DNA of 64,000 nucleotides. Origin: Ianthella basta (lineage: Eukaryota; Porifera; Demospongiae; Verongiida; Ianthellidae). Both the position numbers and the translations under genes were made by a program. Where the stretch lies: positions 7,308,585 through 7,372,584 of the forward strand of contig OZ025880.1 in assembly GCA_964019415.1 (NCBI GenBank). Direction: 5' to 3'. Under the pieces are notes generated by a model that saw nothing but the letters and a program-made list of their open reading frames with translations, did not search any database and was not told the origin of the DNA. Of this stretch, positions 49,195 through 61,271 are shown piece by piece. The first letter of the stretch is position 1, and each line of letters starts with the position of its first letter.

Positions 49195-52038
49195 TTAAGT
49201 ACTTGACACTGTAGAGTTCTTTATGTGGCATGGTATCCCCACTAGAGTGGAGTAGTCTGTCTGAAAGGTCTGTGCGATGAATGTGTAAGTCGATGATACT
49301 CTGGAGTGGAAGGGGAGGGGAGGGCAGAGGGGAGGGAAGGGGAGGGAAGGGGAGGGAAGGGGAGGAGGGGAGGGGAGAGGAGGGAGGGGAAGGTATGATT
49401 ACTACACGCATGTCCTCGTTGTCTACTGAAGACTATAACTTACTGGAAGGAGAAGTAAAGTATTGACTGCTCATGAGGTAATAGTGAGCAGAGCATCCTA
49501 CCAAGGGGAGGGGAACATGACACAGGTCAGGGTGATGAGTGCATGTCATCTCCACACACCACACACCTCACACTACACACCACACACCACATACTGAACA
49601 CGTATAGCCTCCTTTCCTTCAAAGGTGCAGGGCACATCAACAATGTTCTGAAGGGGAAGACACAACACACACAGATGAACAGAATTACAAGGAACACTTG
49701 GAACAATGAAGAAGCTTGTAGCACCTCCATCCCAATGTCCCTCTTCCTCCGTGCCCCACCCCCCACCCCCACCCCAGTGCCCCACCCTCACCGTTGCGTC
49801 TGACAGGAGAGGCAGTGTCAGACCAGTTTTCATGGTCGTCCCAGCCATAGTCAAGTCGTGCATCACAGACACATTAAGACTGTTGACAGTCACTGCTACG
49901 AAGTTGGGGTTCTGCATGTGGATGTGTACCTGTGCAAAACGGGGTGGGGTTACTATAGCAACACTGCCATGGTTACACAAAGATGGCCGAAACAACAAGA
50001 TCACACCAGTGGTTGCCATAGTTACACATGTTCCATACAGCTCACCTTGAGTTCCATGGTGACCTTGAAGAGGAAATCCACCTCGCTGAAGATGCTAGTG
50101 TTGGTGGTGGTGTTTTTGATATCCCACGTTCCACTACTGTACTTGAACTGCTGAATTGTGACAGGACGTGGGAAGAGCAGGAAGGCACTCACCACTCCCA
50201 CCACTATCAGCAGTAGCAGGCACATGGAAAAGTAGCAACAGCTGGAAGGAGGCCACCGGCGAGGGAAGAGAGAGGGGGAGGGGAGGGGAGAGGAGGAGAG
50301 GGGAGGGGATGGGAGGGGAAGGGAGGGGAGGGGAGGGGAGAGGAGGGAAGGGGAAGGGAGGGGAGGGAGGGGAAGAGAGGGGAGAGGAAGGGAGGGGAGG
50401 GAGGGGAGGGGAGGGAGGGAGGGGAGGGGAGATCACTACCTTACTAAAATTAATCACACCACAGTGGCTTGTGGCTGCTACAGTTCCACTAAAGGTTTAC
50501 ACAGTGTGTGACCCACAACCAGATCAGCGGTCAGTGGTGAAGACCACAGATACTATAAAACAGGAGCAGTGTCAGCTCTTGTGTGTGTGTGTGCAAGACA
50601 GTGAGGCCAGGCTACAGAGAATGCGAGCAAGTGTGCTACTGGTGGTGGTGATTTGGTTGGGTCTGAGCTACTTTGAGCAGTTAGCTGAAGGTAGGAGGCC
50701 ACAAGAGAGAAGGGAGGGAGGGAGGGAGGGAGGAGTGAGTTGGTGGGCTCAGAGTGGTGTGGAGCAGCACTGGGAGGACAGTAGCTTCCATGACAACGAC
50801 GGGCACGACTCACAAACCATACAGCTTACAGTAGCTTAGGCCGCATACACCAGTCAGGCACCAGTGAAGGGAGGTTGTATTGGTGACACTCCCCCCCCCC
50901 CCCCCCCCTTCAGGTGGAACTCTCAAGAGACGTGCTGCCCCTAACAATGTCCCCTCTTGTCCGGCTATCGAGGTGTTGAGGGGGAGAGATGGACGTGATG
51001 GGCTGCCAGGGACAGCAGGGGAGAAGGGGAAGGACGGAAGTGACGGAGAGAAAGGGCTGAAGGGGGACCCGGGGGTGGAGGGACCTCCTGGTCCACCGGG
51101 GGCAGCAGGAGGAGGTACGGTGTACATCAGATGGGGGAGGACCACCTGCCCTAGCGGGACAGGGACAGAGCTGGTGTATGAGGGGATTGCAGCAGGGACA
51201 CACTACAGTCACAAAGGAGGTGGATCCAACAGGCTGTGTCTGCCAAACACTCCCAAGTACTCCACCTACCAACCAGGAGTGCAAGGCTACAGTCCACTGC
51301 ATGGGACAGAGTACCAGCATCCCTTGCCAAATGTACACAATCACAATGTCCCTTGTGCCGTCTGCTACGCCAGCACTAGATCTGTGGTCTACGTTGTACC
51401 AGCGAGGGACAACTGCCCTAAGGGCTGGACACTGGAGTACAAAGGATACCTGATGTCAGAGTACTACCGCTACAGTAGGAACACATTTGAATGTGTGGAT
51501 AAAGACCCAGAGAGCATCCCAGGTAGCACTAGCGATGTCAACGGTGCCCTCTTCTACCATGTTGAGGCTGACTGCGGTGGCATCCCCTGTCCACCCTACG
51601 ACCCTCAGAAGGAGCTGACGTGTGCCGTGTGCACCAAGTGACACTCAACACTACACCAACAGTGCTGAAGGGTGCTAGGCTGGCTGAGTCACACACACAA
51701 ACACAGTAGCAGTTTGAGAGTTTAGTGGTGCAAGGGTGCAGAACATTACTGTAGGTCATGACAGCTAATGAGTGGTACGCCATCTTTGGGTGTTCATAAT
51801 TATACAGGAACTGTGGCCAAGTGTACATAAGCAGGTTAGGGCTAGGGTGCACTCTAGAACGGCCAGCCTCCTTGGTCCCAAACAGCATTAGCGCTTAGTC
51901 TACCTCTGAAATGCAGCCATGTCTCAATACAGAACTGGCCCACAGGTGGTTGAGCCTAGACAGGCTTCACTGTACCACTACCAAATGTTACTGCTAGATA
52001 AAGATGAGCAACAGTACAAAGATAGAACTTCATACTAC

Positions 52039-52096
<58 letters not shown>

Positions 52097-52937
52097 TATT
52101 TGTACTTGTAATACCTCTGCCAAGACTGGGCTACGCAGACCCCATGAACGGGGTGAGCCACACGCATGTGTGCACGCACACATACACACACACACACACG
52201 CGTGTGATCACTCACTATCTCTTTGGCCGCTTCAGCCGCTTGTCCTTGTATGGAATGATAGCTACCAACTCGTCGTCATGGGCTGGAGGGTCAGAGAATA
52301 GAATGATGTAATTCACGCCGATACTATACTTAGAACACCCTACCCCACCCCACCCCACCCTGCCTAATGAGCCCTGAGTATATTCAAGTCAGGAGCGGCC
52401 ATACTAGCTCAACAGGACAACACAAACACAGCACTCAGCCTGACAACCGGAGCAGTGAAGGACCGCTCTAAACTGCAATAGCACCTTCACACGTCAGAGT
52501 AAGGCCACGGCTATGCTGGTCCCAGCAGTCAATGCACACTAGCACACGACACAAGAGCCTGAGAAGAGCTGTAAAAGCTTAGCGTGTGGCACTAGTTAGC
52601 CTCGCGACCAGTTGTTTAACAAAACACTGAACTGACTAAGGGGGGCGGCAGGCAAGCGCACAAGCCACCCATTAAGAGCCACTGACGCAGCTCGCGCGGT
52701 ATACAGTGTCATTTATATCCCTCACAGACCAGCCCGCTCACTCTTTGGCACTCTTCCCGTCCCTTGGCAGGTCGGGCAGACATTGCTTTTGATGTTGAAG
52801 TCGAACACAGACGGCTTGGTGAGGTTCGTATTTCGGGTGTACCCGTTGATGCCGTAACCATTGGTCGGGGAAGGGCTGGTCCGGCCGGTAGACTGGTACC
52901 TGGTGGCCGACTGCAGACTGCGTTCATTGTCCCCCAT
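49195..52937 (-). CDS. TMEM106-like: TMEM106-like protein, paralogue B (7 exons)
   Basis: Exons: 52937-52742, 52282-52216, 50241-50046, 49929-49792, 49647-49595, 49497-49444, 49300-49195. All phases close, giving 810 nt, 269 residues and a TAA stop, near the 274 residues of human TMEM106B. The cytosolic N-terminus has CPTCQGTGRVP, diagnostic of the family, followed by HDDELVAIIPYKDKRLKRPK. One membrane segment (CLLLLIVVGVVSAFLLF) precedes the luminal LEA2-like domain (NPNFVAVTVNSLNVSVMHD, VDVPCTFEG, QVSSTYTFIAQTF). The expected location is lysosome/late endosome, type II orientation. Its 2-kb second intron contains the collagen gene on the opposite strand. Confidence 0.9.
49303..49400. repeat. 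Purine-rich tract at the exon 7 acceptor of paralogue B
   Basis: (GGGGAGGGAA)n, CT-rich on the coding strand, abutting the acceptor AG at 49302-49301; homologous to the tract at 39790-39905. Confidence 0.9.
50270..50432. repeat. Purine-rich tract upstream of exon 3 acceptor of paralogue B
   Basis: A (GGGGAGGG)n array starting about 30 nt from the acceptor at 50243-50242; CT-rich on the TMEM106 coding strand. Confidence 0.9.
50621..51641 (+). CDS. Short-chain collagen (C4-like), nested gene (2 exons)
   Basis: Exons 50621-50690 and 50914-51641 (acceptor after an uninterrupted run of Cs and CTTCAG) join in phase to 265 residues plus TGA. There is a signal peptide (MRASVLLVVVIWLGLSYFEQ), then KRR as a possible processing site. 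An uninterrupted Gly-X-Y stretch of about 15 triplets follows (GRDGRDGLPGTAG to GPPGPPGAAG), then a Cys-rich C-terminal domain of about 170 residues (YIRWGRTTCP, YSHKGGGSNRLC, VPCAVCYA, FECVDKDPE, ALFYHVEADCGG, LTCAVCTK). This domain is the one found in sponge and cnidarian short-chain collagens annotated C4-like. It is an extracellular matrix component. The gene lies entirely inside intron 2 of TMEM106 paralogue B, antisense; paralogue A has no counterpart. Confidence 0.88.
52044..52094. repeat. (AC)n microsatellite
   Basis: About 26 AC units in intron 2 of TMEM106 paralogue B. On the coding strand it is a GT tract within 180 nt of the exon 2 donor; a further AC/GT stretch lies right after the donor at 52180-52205. 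Confidence 0.95.
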
Positions 52938-53737
52938 CTCTAGCCGGCAGTCACATGACCAAACACTTGCAACATGTCGCGCGATACAGGGGATTGCGTA
53001 ATGGCGGTTGTGTACACTTCACCCTGCACTTCACCTAGGTGTGAGGCGAGCTCGGGCTTCCCCAACTATATTGACTCACGGCACATAACAGAATTATGTA
53101 ATTTTGACCCACAAATGGGATAGTATGGCTCGCACCACAAACAAAATTGAGGTTGAGAAATCTTATTTAAACTGGGAGAGCTTTTATCCCATTTGGTTAC
53201 AACTCAAGGCCTGCCAGAGGAATTACTTTTGCATGAGTCGTGGCGTAAATTTGGATGAGGTGACTCTTGACTTATGACAATACAGTGTTCATGGCCCGTA
53301 TAGCATATCACCCTGCTTGTATGCTAGCACTGATAACATATCTCTGACCACATGCGATTGACAGAGGGCCGGTGTGCCTATCCAGTGGACTGGGAGTCCA
53401 GGGACTGGTCTGGTCATTGGATTGTTAACTAGTCATCTTATAATGTTATGGGACATATAGGACATTGCTGTCATTACCCCACACGTGATAGCGCAGTCTT
53501 ATAATGTGAGTTCCCAGTAGATTAGAGCTTTATAAAGTGGAGGTTGGCAGCACACTGTCAGGAGCCGAGCACCACTGATCAAGGGGCTAGCTGGTTTGTG
53601 CCACCGGTTTGTGTCACCCAATCCCATGTGGTGTTGTTACCCCACATGTGGTAACGCAGGGGGTAAGTGATTGCTTCAGTCTGACTGTCTGTCTGTCCAT
53701 CTGTTTGTCAGCACAACCTTACCCTAAATACCAGTAC

Positions 53738-53788
<51 letters not shown>

Positions 53789-53810
53789 GTGTGTGCGTGT
53801 GTGTGTGTGT

Positions 53811-53843
<33 letters not shown>

Positions 53844-54026
53844 CATGTGCGTGTGCGTGTGTGTGTGTGTGTGTGAGCTGCACTATGTGCACTCTAGTCT
53901 TAATTATGTAATATTCATATGTTAGTGTTGAGGATAACAAGCACACACACACGTAGTGACAATATACACACTTGGCACAGTGACTGTGTGAGTGCAAGTT
54001 GTACATTCTGTCACTATCAGTCACTG
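52938..54026. other. Intergenic region upstream of TMEM106 paralogue B
   Basis: No gene. It contains the second copy of the dispersed repeat with an internal TG array and, at the left, the presumed promoter of paralogue B. Confidence 0.6.
53539..53900 (+). repeat. Dispersed repeat carrying an internal (TG)n array, copy 2
   Basis: Shares the borders described for 19690-20340; here the TG array spans about 53741-53875 and is followed by GAGCTGCACT. Confidence 0.8.
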
Positions 54027-57287
<3,261 letters not shown>

Positions 57288-57395
57288 TTCTCATGCACTG
57301 CACATGTACAGTGTTTACAACAGAATACATACAGTATAATACAATAATAAATGTACAGTAACAATATTCATGAGTCATATGATAGATGAATGTCA

Positions 57396-58674
57396 TTACT
57401 TCCTGTGGGAGAGACAGAAAAATGTTGAATAAAACACCTGCACTAAGTCACTTCTCAAGTACCACACCATCCGCACCAGCATGCAAGCACACGAAGATAT
57501 ATACACACATGCACATTCTCTCCTCACCCTACTCTCACCCCCTCACCCCACTCTCACCCCCTCACCCCACTCTCACCCCCTCACCCCACTCACCCCTTCA
57601 CCCCCTCACCCCACTCTCACCCCCTCATCCCACTCACCCCCTCACCCCACTCTCACCCCCTCATCCCACTCTCACCCCTTCACCCCCTCACCCCACTCTC
57701 ACCCCCTCATCCCACTCTAACCCCCTCACCCCACTCTCACCCCCTCACCCCACTCTCATCCCTTCACCCCCTCACCCCACTCTCATCCCTTCACCCCCTC
57801 ACCCCACTCTCACCCCCTCACCCCACTCTCATCCCTTCACCCCCTCACCCCCTCACCCCCTCACCCCCTCACCCCCTCACCTTAGTGTTTTGTCCGAGGT
57901 GTTGCCAGTTTGATGTGGCCCTAACCTCCCTCCCTCCATTAGTGAGGTGGTCATGTTGGTCACTAAGAAGGGACCACTGGAGGTATGTAGGATGCCATAG
58001 CTCTCACTGGGCTGATGGGGGGAGGGGGAGGGGGAGGGGAGGGGGAGGGGAGGGGAGGGGGAGGGGAGGGGAGGGGGAGAGGGAGGAGGAGGGGGAGGAG
58101 GGGAGGAGGCAGTGTAACAGCATTCACTGTGCAGAATAGGGGTAACAATGGTCTGTCTAATGTACAGATGGTATGCTGTGCACACCATTTGGCGCCTTCT
58201 GGTACGTATGTAGACCATTGCACTGTGTGTGATGCCATCATGGCGGGCAAAGGGGCCAAAAGCACGCAACCTTAGCTGGCAAAGTTTTGTCGATGGAGGG
58301 CACAAAAACTGACCCAGCATGGCTGTGGCACGTTGCCAGACCTCTTGATTGGTGATTTTTTCTTCCCACCTGATGCTTAAAATCCATCTTACTCTGGTAT
58401 GGAGCCAAGAGTCTAGCCGACGTTGGTCTGACTTACGCAGGGGCACCAGGTGCATACAATATAGGAGAACAGGCATTACCATGGTTTGAAACACCCTAAG
58501 TTTGGTTGCTGCACTAATTTCAGGATTGTTGAAAAAGTGTTGTAGCTGTCGGTTTAACCCCATGAAAGTTAAAGCGAATACAGTAACCAAATTTGTACAC
58601 ACACACGCACACACACACCTACACCCACACCCACTCACACTCACACACACTTACACACACACACACACACACAC

Positions 58675-58708
<34 letters not shown>

Positions 58709-58956
58709 ACACACACACACTCACTCACCTCCTGGTCCTGGACCATGGCCTTGATCCTCGTACGTTCTTCCTCGGACACACCCACTCCATCCAAGATGGT
58801 CACATTTGGCAGACGACACAACACTTGGGTGCGATAATGCAGTCGCCTAGCAACAGGGTTGCTAAGTAGCGATACCTCATTCAAATGCTTTAGTGCACAC
58901 AGCTCATCCAAATCTGAAAATTCCTAAAGTGACAAAGGCACCAATAGTAGCAATTG

Positions 58957-59013
<57 letters not shown>

Positions 59014-59021
59014 TGTGCGTG

Positions 59022-59091
<70 letters not shown>

Positions 59092-61190
59092 CTGCTGTGA
59101 CATGAACCTGTAGTCTGTTCATGCCTGCAAACAACTTCTCCACATTCAATAGCCATCCAATGTTGCTCAGATCCCTCAACCTGCGGCAACAAGAACAGCA
59201 TGACATCAATCTGTATTAACAGACCCCACCCACTGTCACCCCCACCTGACCTCAGCACTAGACCCCACCCACTGTCACACCCACCTGACCTCAGCACTAG
59301 ACCCCACCCACTGTCACACCCACCTGACCTCAGCACTAGACCCCACCCACTGTCACCCCCACCTGACCTCAGCACTAGACCCCACCCACTGTCACACCCA
59401 CCTGTTCTCCTCGATGTGCAACACCAGGAGTTGAGTTTGAGATGCAAAGGTCTGCTCACCAATGTTCTACACAAAGGGAGGAAGGAGAGGTTGGCACCAG
59501 CACACACACTGTATGTCCCTACCGTCATGCACAGAGCAACAAATGGTCTTGTCCCATCCCAACCCCACCCCCGTCCCACCCCCCACCCCACCCCCGTCCC
59601 ACCCCCCACCCCACCCCCGTCCCACCCCCACCCCACCCCCGTCCCTTGGCTTACCCGAATCTTATTGTGGTCCAAGACCAGCTCAGTGAGCCGGGATAGC
59701 CCCTGCAGCCCATCGGCAGAAACTAGCTGGTTACCTGAACAGGAGGAGGACATGTTGGCTGTATTGAGGACCTTAAGCACTCACACATTAAACAGTGACC
59801 TACCACTGTAGGTAGGACACACCCACCCACCCCTCCCACTGCAGGGCCACACACCCTCCCCTCTCCTCGCTTCCCCCTCCCCCTCCCCTCCCCTCCCCTC
59901 CCCTCCCCACCCCCTTGCCTTGCAGGAAGAGTGCTCTCAGTGCCGTGAAGTGGTGGAGTTGGAGGGGGAGGAGACTGGTGAGCTGGTTGTAGGCAAGGTG
60001 GAGGACCTGCAGCGAGGGGAAGACCACACCCCTTTCCAGCTCAGGGGGAGGGGCCAGCCGCTCAACTCTGTTGTGGTTGAGACATAACACCTTCAACTGT
60101 GGTAGCCGCATCAGACTACTCATGGAGGTCAGCTGGTTCTGCTCCAAATTCAAACTGGAAATGGGAAGGGAGCAGAGGCTCACAAACCATGAGAACGGAC
60201 ACAACAAACATTTCCATACAGCTGTCACTGATATTGCACTGGACAAATTAGATGGCATTCATGCAAAACGTAAGTCTCATGAAAGTAATTACAGTATATT
60301 GAACACAGAACAGGAGGCTAGTCTCTTAAATAAATAAAATTACCAATAGCAAATTTGGTGAGAGTTTGTCTCCCAAATGTGCGTGTGCACAGTAGTTGAG
60401 TCTTAACGGCACACACAGTGGTGCTAACACAGTTCGGTAAGGTTCTGAGGTGGGTGAAGCAACACCTTGTCCCTGGGGACTCTATTGCTAGGCAACCACA
60501 AGCCCCGCCCACCTCATCAGGCCACTGAAGGTCTCCTCTGGTTGCAGCTGCACAGTGCGCAGTGCACAGCTGGGATAGTCGGCTTGGAGCAGTTCGTTGA
60601 AGCGGCTGTGTCCTGTGCGCTCCAAGATGAACTCGGCATTGAGGCGACCACCGTACATCTCTTTAGCGGAGGTCAGCTCATGGCTTTCCTGCAGGGGGAG
60701 GGGCAATAGGGGAGGGGAGGGGCAGCAAGAGGGAGGGGAGGGGCAGCAATAGGGAAGGGGAGGGGAGGGGAGGGGTGGCAATAGGGAGGGGAGGGGAGGG
60801 GTGGCAATAGGGGAGGGGAGGGGCAGCAAGAGGGAGGGGAGGGGAGGGGCAGCAAGAGGGAAGGGGCAGCAAGAGAGAAGGGGAGGGGAGGGGCGGCAAT
60901 AGGGAAGGGGAGGGGCAAAGGCAGGGTAAACTACACTGTATTGTAAATGGGTAATGTTATACTGAGCAAAGCCAGACACTAAACAGTTCTGCTGCCAGAC
61001 TTAACACGACCCCGCCCACCTCCTGCCCCACCCACCAGAGGTGCTCCGTTGTAAGCCTTGAGGCTGGGGAGGTGGTAGGCCACATACAGGCGACAAGACC
61101 TTGTGTCTTTATTAAGAGGGTTACCATGGAGATCAAGGATCAGCAGGGAGGACAGTTTCTGGAGGGAACACAGCAAAGACAACTCTGTAG

Positions 61191-61271
<81 letters not shown>

